A model generated the notes under the pieces. That model was not told where the DNA came from, did not search any database, and saw nothing but the letters and a program-made list of their open reading frames with translations. Positions 8,290-15,880 of a stretch of 27,091 bases of DNA are shown here, one piece after another. Every line of letters begins with the position of its first letter. Position 1 is the stretch's first letter. The stretch is from Candidatus Marinamargulisbacteria bacterium (GTDB lineage: Bacteria > Margulisbacteria > Marinamargulisbacteria > UBA817): NCBI GenBank assembly GCA_023262965.1, contig JALQXX010000021.1, forward strand, positions 1 to 27,091, given 5' to 3'. Both the position numbers and the translations under genes were made by a program.

Positions 8290-9083
8290 CACTGGCCAAA
8301 CTAGGGGTAGAAATCGATCGAAATGATGCCTCGGGCTTTGTGCGATTGTATATTGTTTGTTTGATGCAGGGGTTTTTATTGCGCATTCCCACAGCGGCAT
8401 CTACTGACACCTTGCGCGAGATGTGGTCAACCATTTTGGCCAAATACCGCCGAAACTTTAGTGATGAATTTTGCGATGCGGTTACCCTGTATTGGGAATC
8501 GCTGATGGGTGGGATTGATCCGAAATCCCCCTCAATTGAACACGATTTGTGTCGGGCAGCGGGCATTGATGTGTCCACCATTGATGTGATACATCCACTG
8601 ATTCCGGCCACGCCGCCAGACAATCCGTTACTATCAAAAAACGAGGGATTTGTTTCGGATATTTCGGAACGGTATCAGGCCTATCGTGCAATTGATGCGA
8701 TCAGCATTCCCGATCCGGAGCAATTAAAAAGCATGCGTCAAAAGGCGTTTAAGAGTCAGGATGTACCGGGTTTTTTGGGGGCGCATCTGTCGTTTGCGGC
8801 GCATGGCGAATTGGTGGCGGTGCCCAAGTCATCGGTACACGCTAGTATTCGCAGTCAGTGGGAGACCATTATTGCCGATTTATATCACACCATTGCCACC
8901 GACGAATTTGTGCATCAACTAACCAATACGTGGTTTTATTTGGTGAATCACAAAGGCATCCCCTTAAGTGTTCCGGCCATTGATGCGATTCGGCAGCTGT
9001 ATGCGGTGAATCAGCGGGTCAATCCCTCGGATGCGGGGGGGTCGGGTGTGGCCAAATGGTTTAAACGATGGTTGGGTTCATAG
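8286..9083 (+). CDS. Unknown protein with an internal duplication, coupled to djlA
   Basis: This 265-residue protein was not recognised. It has no signal peptide or membrane segment, so it is probably cytoplasmic. Residues 16-94 and 161-241 can be aligned over their length: LREMWSTILAKYRRNFSDEF matches IRSQWETIIADLYHTIATDEF in spacing, and each is followed by a Trp/Phe-containing helix and an I-P-x-S/P turn. The two copies are joined by a Pro/Ser-rich linker around residues 103-145. The C terminus is basic and aromatic (VAKWFKRWLGS) and could touch membrane. The ATG overlaps the djlA stop (ATGA), so translation is coupled. A role alongside the DnaK co-chaperone is possible but not shown. Confidence 0.8.
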   Translation: MTLAKLGVEIDRNDASGFVRLYIVCLMQGFLLRIPTAASTDTLREMWSTILAKYRRNFSDEFCDAVTLYWESLMGGIDPKSPSIEHDLCRAAGIDVSTIDVIHPLIPATPPDNPLLSKNEGFVSDISERYQAYRAIDAISIPDPEQLKSMRQKAFKSQDVPGFLGAHLSFAAHGELVAVPKSSVHASIRSQWETIIADLYHTIATDEFVHQLTNTWFYLVNHKGIPLSVPAIDAIRQLYAVNQRVNPSDAGGSGVAKWFKRWLGS

Positions 9084-9136
9084 CCATGGCTTATATCGGG
9101 GATTATATGGTATCGTAATGAGAAAGGAGTTTGTGA

Positions 9137-10243
9137 ATGCATAAAATTGCGGTTATTGGTGGCGATGGAACCGGTCCCGAGGTCATTGCGGAGGGGATAA
9201 AGGTATTATCGGCAATGAACACGGTGGGGGATATTGCCTGCACGTTTATTCCGATGCCCATTAATGGGGAGCGTTATTTAAAAACAGGCGAGCTGTTAAC
9301 CGATGCGGATGTTGCGGCAATTAATGGCTGTGATGCCATTTACTTGGGGGCCATTGGTCATCCGGATGTTACCCCGGGTATTTTAGAGCGGGAGATTTTG
9401 TTGCGATTGCGATTTCAGTGGGATCAATACATCAACTACCGTCCCGTTCGGTTATATCCCAATGTTGTATCGCCCATTCGTGGGGTCACGCCAGACGATA
9501 TTGACTATGTTGTTATTCGCGAAAATACCGGAGGTCTGTACACGGGGGTGGGCTCTATTGAGAACAAAGGTACCGCGGTGGAGGTTGCCACACAATCCAT
9601 GATCTATACCCACGATCAGGTTGCGCGCTGTGTGCGATTTGCCTTTGAGACGGCTCAAAAACGCCATGTGGATAGTCCCTGGCGTGGGCTTTCAGATGCG
9701 GATCGGGCGGCCGGGTATCGCGGTTGCGTCACCCTCTGTGGGAAAACCAACGTCCTTACCTATGTGTTTGATTTATGGGAGCGGCTATTCTACGCGATTG
9801 CGGCGGAGTACCCAACCATTAAAACGGGGTATACCCATGTGGATGCGGTCTGTGTGCACATGATTGAGCGCCCCCAGGTTTTTGATGTGATTGTGACCTC
9901 CAATATGTTTGGCGATATTATTACCGATTTGGCTGCGGTTACACAAGGGGGCATGGGGGTTGCAGCTGGGGCCAATATTAACCCTCAGGGCGTGTCTATG
10001 TTTGAACCCATTGGGGGAACGGCCCCCAATTTTACGGGACAAAATTGCATCAATCCCATGGCGGCGATTGGGGCGGCGCATTTAATGCTGGATCATTTGG
10101 GATACCATGATGCGGCACGGCGGCTAGAGGCCGCAAAAGTCCAGGTGATTCAACAAATGACATCCATGATTGCCGGTAAAATGGGCTATTCCACTACGGC
10201 GATTGGGGATCGGGTTCGGGACGCGTATTTGGCGATGCGTTAG
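9137..10243 (+). CDS. Isocitrate/isopropylmalate dehydrogenase family enzyme
   Basis: An NAD(P)-dependent beta-decarboxylating dehydrogenase of 368 residues, the usual family length. It shows the N-terminal IAVIGGDGTGPEV, the substrate-binding Arg cluster in LLRLRFQWDQYINYRP, RENTGGLYTGVG, the catalytic-Lys region KTNVLTYVFDLWER, the Asp cluster in HVDAVC and FGDIITDL, and the cofactor region ANINP...FEPIGGTAPNFTG. The pattern matches a subgroup often annotated as 3-isopropylmalate dehydrogenase rather than classical LeuB, whose usual motifs are RELTGGIYFG and GLLPSA. No leucine genes are adjacent, so the substrate is not settled. AAGGAG at 9124-9129, 7 bases before the ATG, supports the start. 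Its stop overlaps the convergent pyrE stop by 4 bases. Confidence 0.9.
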   Translation: MHKIAVIGGDGTGPEVIAEGIKVLSAMNTVGDIACTFIPMPINGERYLKTGELLTDADVAAINGCDAIYLGAIGHPDVTPGILEREILLRLRFQWDQYINYRPVRLYPNVVSPIRGVTPDDIDYVVIRENTGGLYTGVGSIENKGTAVEVATQSMIYTHDQVARCVRFAFETAQKRHVDSPWRGLSDADRAAGYRGCVTLCGKTNVLTYVFDLWERLFYAIAAEYPTIKTGYTHVDAVCVHMIERPQVFDVIVTSNMFGDIITDLAAVTQGGMGVAAGANINPQGVSMFEPIGGTAPNFTGQNCINPMAAIGAAHLMLDHLGYHDAARRLEAAKVQVIQQMTSMIAGKMGYSTTAIGDRVRDAYLAMR

Positions 10244-10821
10244 AGCGCTGATGCATCACTAAGGCTATAGTAGGGTACCTGTAGAGCGGCGAGTTGACCG
10301 TGTACGGAACGAGGGCCCTTGTCATCGGGGTTGCGATTGGTTAAGCTAATGGCCGCTGTAACGTTAATGCCATTATGGTTCAGTTGGCGAATGCAATCAA
10401 TCAGCGATCCGCCTGTGGTGGTCACATCCTCGAGGACACATACCCTTCCTCGGGGCACACCAATAAAGTGTCGGTCCGTGGGATCTCCATGCGATTTGGG
10501 CTGACGTCGCCCCATAGCTAAGGCATGCGACCCTGTTGTGAACCCTTGGTTTTTGGCATAGTGAAATTGGGTGAGCACTCCGAGGATGGTTGCTCCCTCG
10601 GGCACGCCATAAAATGTGTCGGGTTGAATCCCCTGATCCGTGGCAAAGTTCAATACATACCCCACAACGGCATTCATCAAAAACGCATCGTGAGCGGCTT
10701 TTCGCCAATTCACGTACAAATGCGAGGTTTCCCCCGACTTCAGGGTAATAGGGATTTCATGGTGCTGAACAATGCCGTGGTGGCGCATAAAGTCGATAAA
10801 TTCATGAGCATTAAATAACAT
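10240..10821 (-). CDS. pyrE: Orotate phosphoribosyltransferase
   Basis: Transfers phosphoribose from PRPP to orotate to give OMP in pyrimidine synthesis. The protein has 193 residues, within the normal range. The PRPP-binding motif is VCVLEDVTTTGGS, and an upstream YGVPEGATILG loop and the orotate-site region KSGETSHLYVNWRK are present. There is no Shine-Dalgarno before the ATG at 10821. Two overlapping -10-like hexamers lie just upstream on the minus strand (TACACT at 10828-10833 and TATGCT at 10833-10838), so the message may be leaderless or nearly so. The gene converges with the dehydrogenase gene, and the two share their stop-codon bases. Confidence 0.92.
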   Translation of the reverse strand: MLFNAHEFIDFMRHHGIVQHHEIPITLKSGETSHLYVNWRKAAHDAFLMNAVVGYVLNFATDQGIQPDTFYGVPEGATILGVLTQFHYAKNQGFTTGSHALAMGRRQPKSHGDPTDRHFIGVPRGRVCVLEDVTTTGGSLIDCIRQLNHNGINVTAAISLTNRNPDDKGPRSVHGQLAALQVPYYSLSDASAL

Positions 10822-10924
10822 GCCATTAGTGTAGCATATTTTGAGATATTAATTTTTTTCGATGTTTTGAGCCACCAGCAGGCGGGCATAACAGGTGTAT
10901 ATTAAATGACTTAGGAGGTCCCCC

Positions 10925-11017
10925 ATGTACACTATTTATATTGATCAAGATGTGATTCGCTGCGATTTAAACTTGCGATCGGAATTATTTGAGGACACAG
11001 CATTTGATTTTATCTAA
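10925..11017 (+). CDS. Possible 30-residue small protein with very strong ribosome binding site
   Basis: The near-perfect Shine-Dalgarno AGGAGGT at 10913-10919 stands 5 bases before an ATG that opens 30 codons and ends in TAA. The peptide begins MYTIYIDQDVIRC, is acidic and ends ...DTAFDFI. A -10-like TATATT lies at 10898-10903. The frame stays open for 46 more codons after the TAA, up to a TGA at 11156-11158, so a decayed or read-through longer gene cannot be excluded. That tail, rich in Gly and Arg, does not look like a folded domain. No family is recognised. The support is the ribosome binding site alone. Confidence 0.4.
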   Translation: MYTIYIDQDVIRCDLNLRSELFEDTAFDFI

Positions 11018-11094
11018 ATAGAATGCGTAATCCGTGCGGGTTTGGGGGATAGGATCAACGGCATAAATAAAGGGGTGTCGTTGGTAGAGGAGAG

Positions 11095-11114
11095 GGGGCC
11101 GCTGCGGCGGCCCC
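11095..11114. terminator. Perfect GC-rich hairpin
   Basis: GGGGCCGC at 11095-11102 pairs perfectly with GCGGCCCC at 11107-11114 around a TGCG loop. It sits between the 30-codon ORF (+) and the end of hsp20 (-). A TTTT at 11122-11125 follows on the + strand after a purine run. It could terminate the small ORF transcript or act on both strands; the T-tract is weak. Confidence 0.4.
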
Positions 11115-11161
11115 GAGGGGGTTTTCGGCCCATAAAATGTGCCGTGTGGATTGGGTGAGGA

Positions 11162-11539
11162 TTACGATAGGGGCAAAAACTGTTTTTTGGAGTCACTGGC
11201 TTTGGCCAGGGTTAGTGTTAGGACACCGTGATCCAAGTTTGCGGATGATTTTTTAATATCCACACTTTTTACGGTGTAGGTGAATCGCAATTCGTGGCGA
11301 CCGTTGGTATCGGATTTGGCATGGATACTCAGAATAGTGTTATCGTATTCCACTGAGATCTCGCTTTTTTTGAATCCGGGCACATCAACACGTATGGTGT
11401 ATGCATCATCGGTTTCATCAATGGCGGACGCGTTGTTGCTGCGATTATCCGCTAAACCAATTGTGAATACGTCATCAAAAAAATTGTTAATTAGCTGCTC
11501 CTTTCGTTTTTGGTATGGTGTTAAGTAATTTAAAATCAT
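11162..11539 (-). CDS. Hsp20/alpha-crystallin small heat-shock protein
   Basis: An ATP-independent holdase chaperone of 125 residues. The alpha-crystallin domain covers about residues 38-118: DAYTIRVDVPGFKKSEISVEY, a variable loop, then the consensus-like SANLDHGVLTLTLAKA. The N-terminal arm is short (YLTPYQKRKEQLINNFFDD). The C-terminal tail is short (KKQFLPLS) and lacks a clear I-x-I motif, which usually mediates oligomer contacts. The start is firm: AAGGAGGA at 11544-11551 lies just upstream on the minus strand. It is divergent from the SRPBCC-YfcH gene across a 105-base intergenic region. I found no convincing heat-shock promoter or inverted-repeat operator in that region. Confidence 0.9.
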   Translation of the reverse strand: MILNYLTPYQKRKEQLINNFFDDVFTIGLADNRSNNASAIDETDDAYTIRVDVPGFKKSEISVEYDNTILSIHAKSDTNGRHELRFTYTVKSVDIKKSSANLDHGVLTLTLAKASDSKKQFLPLS

Positions 11540-11644
11540 TTGTTCCTCCTTTTGATTTTGATACCCTTCTCTCTAACAGATATATGCCAATGCAATTGTT
11601 AAAAAATGCAACAGTATAAGTGAGCATGTGGTACCATAAAATAA

Positions 11645-12997
11645 ATGGCAATTAAAAAAGTATCCACAATTCTGGCCCCAGCATCGCGGGTGTATGCTTG
11701 GCATGCGTCTGAGGGAGCTTTTGAACGACTGTGTCCCCCTTGGGAAAATGTTCACATAGTGGACAGCAGTGGTGGCTTTGACGACCGGCGGGTGGTGTTT
11801 CAGGTTACGCGATGGGGAGTGCCTTTTCGGTGGGTGGCGGAGCATCGGGATGTGGTCCCGGGTGAATCGTTTACGGATGTCCAAATAAAAGGGCCGTTTT
11901 CAAAATGGCGCCATCGGCATGATTTTATTGCGTTATCGGAGAATCGAACCAAGTTAGTCGATACGGTTCACTATAAATTACCGGGCCATGCGTTGTCAAA
12001 GTGGGTGGCGGGTTGGTCGGTCAAGCGTGATATCGAGGCCTTATTGGCGTATCGCCATGCCATTACCTACGGTGATTTGGCGTTGATTCAAGAATCGCCA
12101 TTAGCGCACCAGGTCATTGCTGTTTCGGGGGCTTCGGGTATGGTGGGGCGTGCCCTGGTACCGCTGTTGCGAGCTGCGGGGCATACCGTTAAACTGTTGG
12201 TACGCAAATCCCGTCCGGATTGGTCCTATGAGCTGTGTTGGGATCCGGAAGTGGGTATTTTGGATGATTTTAGTGATGTAACAGCGATTATTCATTTGGC
12301 CGGAGAGCCGATTGCGTCACCCATTCGATGGGATACAATCAAAAAGAATACCATTTACCGGTCGCGGGTTCGATCCACCCAGGCATTGGTGAATCAACTG
12401 GCCAATCGGTCCCATAATGTGCGGACGTTTATTGCGGCTTCGGGAATTGGTATATACCCCAATTCGGTGGGAATGATGGTGGAAACCAGCCCGCCGGGCG
12501 ACCGGTTTTTGGCGAAAGTGGTGTCGGATTGGGAGCGGGTATGTGATCCGATTCGTGATACGGTTCGGGTGGTTCATGCGCGATTTGGGATTATTCTTCA
12601 TCCCTCGGGAGGCATGTTAAAGCGATTGAATCCATTAATGCAAATGGGTGTTTTGGGGCGGGTGGGTTCGGGTCGGCACTACATTAGCTGGGTTGCCTTA
12701 GACGATGCCATTCGCGCCTTGTATTTTTGTTTGGCAAATACCCCAATTGTAGGGCCTATTAATATTGTGGGGCCGTATCCGCAGACGCAGTTATCGTGGG
12801 TTCAGGAATGGGCGAAAGCGGTGGGTCGCCCGGCGTTTTTGCCCCTGCCGGAGCTGGTGGTGAAATCGGTTATGGGGGAGATGGGGGAAGAGCTTCTGCT
12901 GCAATCCCAGCGTGTGAGCGCCGATTTATTAAAAAACCATGGGTTTTCGTTTCAGTGCGATACCATGGCCGATGTTTGCGCGCTGTACAATCTGTAA
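11645..12997 (+). CDS. SRPBCC domain fused to TIGR01777/YfcH-type NAD(P)-dependent epimerase-like protein
   Basis: A two-domain protein of 450 residues. Residues 1-145 resemble an SRPBCC (START-like) ligand-binding domain, with PPWENVHIVDSSGGF and WVAEHRDVVPGESFTDVQ. Residues 155-450 form a short-chain-dehydrogenase-like Rossmann protein of the YfcH family: nucleotide loop SGASGMVGRALVPLL, then IIHLAGEPIASPIRWD, ASGIGIYPN, FGIILHPSGGML and SWVALDDAIRALYF. The C-terminal DUF1731-like tail contains the usual PLP-ELV segment. This fusion occurs in other phyla, and YfcH proteins have no firmly known substrate. There is no Shine-Dalgarno at the ATG. Confidence 0.88.
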   Translation: MAIKKVSTILAPASRVYAWHASEGAFERLCPPWENVHIVDSSGGFDDRRVVFQVTRWGVPFRWVAEHRDVVPGESFTDVQIKGPFSKWRHRHDFIALSENRTKLVDTVHYKLPGHALSKWVAGWSVKRDIEALLAYRHAITYGDLALIQESPLAHQVIAVSGASGMVGRALVPLLRAAGHTVKLLVRKSRPDWSYELCWDPEVGILDDFSDVTAIIHLAGEPIASPIRWDTIKKNTIYRSRVRSTQALVNQLANRSHNVRTFIAASGIGIYPNSVGMMVETSPPGDRFLAKVVSDWERVCDPIRDTVRVVHARFGIILHPSGGMLKRLNPLMQMGVLGRVGSGRHYISWVALDDAIRALYFCLANTPIVGPINIVGPYPQTQLSWVQEWAKAVGRPAFLPLPELVVKSVMGEMGEELLLQSQRVSADLLKNHGFSFQCDTMADVCALYNL

Positions 12998-13011
12998 TAG
13001 AGAGAGGGGGG

Positions 13012-14016
13012 CTAGCGGGTCATTTGGTGATGAATAATGGTTAGGGTGGCGACTAAGGCTAGGGCGCCCAATTGGTGCAATAGAGCGAGTGGTAACCATA
13101 CAATGGTCAGTATCGTGGCAATCCCCAACCCAATTTGCACGATACCAAGGCTTACAAATAGGTGCCCCATACGACGCAACCCGATACTGGATGATGCCTG
13201 ACAGTGTCGCCACACCGCAATCATGCTAACCAGCACCCCAATTCCCAGCCAGCGATGAATCCACTGAATCAGGATGGGGCTGTGTAACGCATTTGCCAAC
13301 CAGCCATCACCATATAAAAAGGCGGCCTCGGGTAGCCATTCGGCCCCCATTTTTGGGTAGGTATTGTAATAATATCCGGCATCAAGACCGGCGGTGAACG
13401 CCCCCCAAATAATCTGTGTCACCAACAATCCCCCACACACCAATACCGATAGGGCGGGTTTGTGAACGCGTGGTGCGCCATATAGGGATAGGGATTGGCG
13501 TAAAATCCAGTAAAATATAAAAAAAGCCAGCCCCAAATGCGCCGCCAATCGAAAGTGACTAACGTACGGGTTATCCACCAGACCACTTTGCACCATGTAC
13601 CATCCCATGAGTCCTTGGCAACCGACCAGGGCAATAACCACCAACCAATTTTTTATAAATGCGGAACTTAGCTTTTTTTTAATTAAAAAATACAGAAAGG
13701 GTAGGGTGACCCATAGGCCAATCAATCGGCCGAGAACGCGGTGAAGGTATTCCCAAAAAAAGATGTATTTAAATTCAGAAAGCGTCATATGGCGGTTAAT
13801 GTGCTGAAATTGGGGGCTTTCTTGATACATTGCGAAGGTTTTGGCCCAATCTGCGGCGTTTAGTGGGGGGATGGTTCCCATAAGGGGCCGCCAGTCTACC
13901 ATGGATAGTCCGGAATCGGTTAAGCGGGTAATGCCGCCGACGCAGACGATGATGGTAATGAGTGCCAAGCAACTCAGCGTCCATGTAATTATTGCTTTCA
14001 TTCTGATGGGTATCAT
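13012..14016 (-). CDS. ctaA: Heme A synthase (CtaA/COX15)
   Basis: Oxidises the heme O methyl group to the formyl of heme A for aa3-type oxidases; an inner-membrane protein. It has eight predicted membrane helices in two four-helix halves. The four heme-ligand His contexts are visible: EYLHRVLGR, FRLAAHL, QWIHRWLGI and LLHQLGAL. The early GGITRLTDSGLSMVDW is a hallmark of the proteobacterial/mitochondrial COX15 type. I chose the ATG at 14016 (334 residues); an ATG at 14001 is equally possible. A longer frame up to 14241 would overlap tpsB and adds no family sequence. Neither start has a clear Shine-Dalgarno. It lies 19 bases downstream of the tpsB stop and may be co-transcribed with it, though a functional link is unlikely. 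Confidence 0.92.
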   Translation of the reverse strand: MIPIRMKAIITWTLSCLALITIIVCVGGITRLTDSGLSMVDWRPLMGTIPPLNAADWAKTFAMYQESPQFQHINRHMTLSEFKYIFFWEYLHRVLGRLIGLWVTLPFLYFLIKKKLSSAFIKNWLVVIALVGCQGLMGWYMVQSGLVDNPYVSHFRLAAHLGLAFFIFYWILRQSLSLYGAPRVHKPALSVLVCGGLLVTQIIWGAFTAGLDAGYYYNTYPKMGAEWLPEAAFLYGDGWLANALHSPILIQWIHRWLGIGVLVSMIAVWRHCQASSSIGLRRMGHLFVSLGIVQIGLGIATILTIVWLPLALLHQLGALALVATLTIIHHQMTR

Positions 14017-14035
14017 AGCACGAGGACGCGTGACC

Positions 14036-15718
14036 TTAAAATGATATGGTCCAGGACCAGCTGGATTCGATGCCTGGAATAGCAAATGATGCCGCGATAC
14101 CATGGGCGACTTTAAAATCGTATTGACCGCCAAATAAAGGGAATCCAATCCCCAAACCGCCGCCAATGGCATAGGCTTGATCGGATTGGGTTGTGGGTAT
14201 TTTTTGGCCATGGGGTCGGAACACAATGCCCCCGTCGCCAAAGAAGCTGAGCTGGATATTACGTCGTTTGAGCCATGGTACCGGGTACTGGCTAAGTGGA
14301 ATCATGTGTTCACTGGTGAAAACCACATGGCATTCCCCAAATTTGGGGGTGCTGTTAAAGCCTTTGACGCTGTACCAGCCCCCTAAAATGGCGTGCTCGG
14401 ATGTTTGGGTAATGGTATTCATAATTTGGGAATGAATACTGGCGGATGAGGCAATCGTTTTTAAAAGCGGCCAATGGTATTGTTTGGCAATCCGCAGCGT
14501 GGCCGACCATTTTTCAAATTGATAATGCTCGGCTGTTTGATCGCTAGCGGGATCATCAACGGTTGCGTTAAACCAGGGCACACTTTTATCAAATCCAATG
14601 GATGCGGTGAGTGATAATGGCGAAAAAAAGGCGAGGGTGCCACTCATTCCCGCAACGGTTTGGCGAAAGTATTGGCCATATAAAGGGACCCCATCTTGAG
14701 AACTTTTATTGGTTTTAATGCCAATAGAGGGTATTAATGTCGCCCGCATGGTTCCGGTTGTGTGTAGGGTATACGTGCTATTTAGTGTCATTTTTTGATT
14801 CGTGCCATGCAGTACCTGAGCCGTGTCGGAATAGAGTTTGGTGTAGTGATTATTGGTTAACTGCGTAACGGTTGCGGATAGTAAATGCCGCTTTAATGGA
14901 ATGGATGTGGTGAGTGTGATGGAATTCGCATTTTGCATGGGATTGATGGTGTGTGAGTACGATAATTTCCATGCATCAAACACATGCAGCAAATGACTCC
15001 CCGATAATTGCAAATACGACGGGGTCAATTGGTGACTACTCACATTATTAAAGCTGGCATACAGTGTCCACGGTTTTTGGGTTGGCGTAAATGTGGTTAA
15101 AATGTTGGTTTCCCCAACGGTAATGCCAGGCTCTAGTTGCGTGGTAATCCGCGGTGTGGATAATCGATTGACATGACTGAGACCAATACGCAGGGTGTAA
15201 TCATTGGCGATATCGTTGGCATTTATTGGGAATAATTGCCACAATCGGACGCGATCAAACCAGGTGTTTTGAGGGGTGTACAACCGACCAATGCGGCCTT
15301 CAACAATGGATACAATCAGAATGCGGGGGTCATCGGATGGGAGTAACGATACACGGGTTGTTGTGTAACCGCGAACCGTATAGGCATTTTGCAAGGTTTG
15401 AATAAATCTAAAGATATCGGACGCGCTTAGCAATTGATTTTCGAATGGTTTCCGAATGTAATATAACTCAGCGGATGGTAATAGTGTGTTGTTGCGGATA
15501 TCAATCCGGGATATATAAGTGGTTGTGCTGGATGGTTGAGGAGGCGATGTTGCAGAAGGGAGTAACGCCTTGGGCAACTGTTCGGTGGGTTTAGCCCGTT
15601 CAGCTTCCGCCTCATTTATCAACTCTTGGCGACGCGTACTGGTTCGAAAATCATCCAGAGGGTTTGCATGCAGTGGCACTAGTAACAGAATTAAAAGCAA
15701 AATGTGTTGCCAAGACAT
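14036..15718 (-). CDS. TpsB/FhaC-type two-partner secretion outer-membrane transporter
   Basis: An Omp85-superfamily pore that exports a TpsA partner across the outer membrane. It has 560 residues, the usual size. The signal peptide MSWQHILLLILLLVPLHA is followed by a charged helix region and a Pro/Ser/Thr linker. A POTRA region spans about residues 65-145, including NAYTVRGYTTTRVSLLP and VSIVEGRIG. A beta-barrel follows and ends in WTISF. The conserved L6-loop motif appears as SVKGF (family VRGF/Y), and a barrel motif as FFGDGG. The protein is unusually rich in Thr, Ser and Pro, consistent with its C-rich coding strand. A TATAAT at 15726-15731 lies 7 bases before the ATG, implying a leaderless message. 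Its likely substrate is the TpsA at 20404, on the opposite strand. Confidence 0.93.
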   Translation of the reverse strand: MSWQHILLLILLLVPLHANPLDDFRTSTRRQELINEAEAERAKPTEQLPKALLPSATSPPQPSSTTTYISRIDIRNNTLLPSAELYYIRKPFENQLLSASDIFRFIQTLQNAYTVRGYTTTRVSLLPSDDPRILIVSIVEGRIGRLYTPQNTWFDRVRLWQLFPINANDIANDYTLRIGLSHVNRLSTPRITTQLEPGITVGETNILTTFTPTQKPWTLYASFNNVSSHQLTPSYLQLSGSHLLHVFDAWKLSYSHTINPMQNANSITLTTSIPLKRHLLSATVTQLTNNHYTKLYSDTAQVLHGTNQKMTLNSTYTLHTTGTMRATLIPSIGIKTNKSSQDGVPLYGQYFRQTVAGMSGTLAFFSPLSLTASIGFDKSVPWFNATVDDPASDQTAEHYQFEKWSATLRIAKQYHWPLLKTIASSASIHSQIMNTITQTSEHAILGGWYSVKGFNSTPKFGECHVVFTSEHMIPLSQYPVPWLKRRNIQLSFFGDGGIVFRPHGQKIPTTQSDQAYAIGGGLGIGFPLFGGQYDFKVAHGIAASFAIPGIESSWSWTISF

Positions 15719-15725
15719 CTTACGG

Positions 15726-15754
15726 ATTATAAGATAATTTGGTGACTATTGAAA
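15726..15754 (-). promoter_or_regulatory. Promoter of tpsB, predicted leaderless
   Basis: Read on the minus strand, a perfect -10 TATAAT (15726-15731) is preceded 17 bases upstream by a poor -35, TTTCAA (15749-15754). Only 7 bases separate the -10 from the ATG, so transcription should begin at or beside the start codon. Confidence 0.6.
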
Positions 15755-15837
15755 GCGTTGATATATAATGTTTAGCATAGTGTTAGCAAATAAGGTCCAA
15801 TAAGTTATTATGGCAAAACATGTGATTATATATTTTT

Positions 15838-15867
15838 TTAACAATAAAAAAACGTCTTTCTTATACA
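15838..15867 (+). promoter_or_regulatory. Candidate promoter of the motor operon
   Basis: TTAACA (15838-15843) and TATACA (15862-15867) are separated by 18 bases and lie 13 bases before the GTG at 15881. This would give a 5' leader of only about 6-7 bases. The match is moderate, but it is the best one in the 162-base divergent region shared with tpsB. Confidence 0.5.
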
Positions 15868-15880
15868 AGGGCGCGTTGTA

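Larger units (their letters stand above)
10822..11161. other. Mostly non-coding interval between pyrE and hsp20
   Basis: This 340-base interval lies between the start of pyrE and the end of the hsp20 gene. It contains an AT-rich promoter-like stretch (10840-10910), a strong Shine-Dalgarno with a 30-codon ORF (10925-11017) and a GC-rich perfect hairpin (11095-11114). I see no tRNA or known riboswitch in it. Confidence 0.6.

Noticed and set aside
11552-11644. Direct ATGCAA repeats between hsp20 and the YfcH fusion as a heat-shock operator
   Set aside because: Two 6-base copies in AT-rich DNA do not match CIRCE, ROSE or sigma-32 elements that I can recognise.
14017-14241. Longer ctaA frame starting near 14241
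   Set aside because: The extension overlaps the end of tpsB and has no CtaA/COX15 similarity; tpsB coding there ends in a typical barrel terminus.
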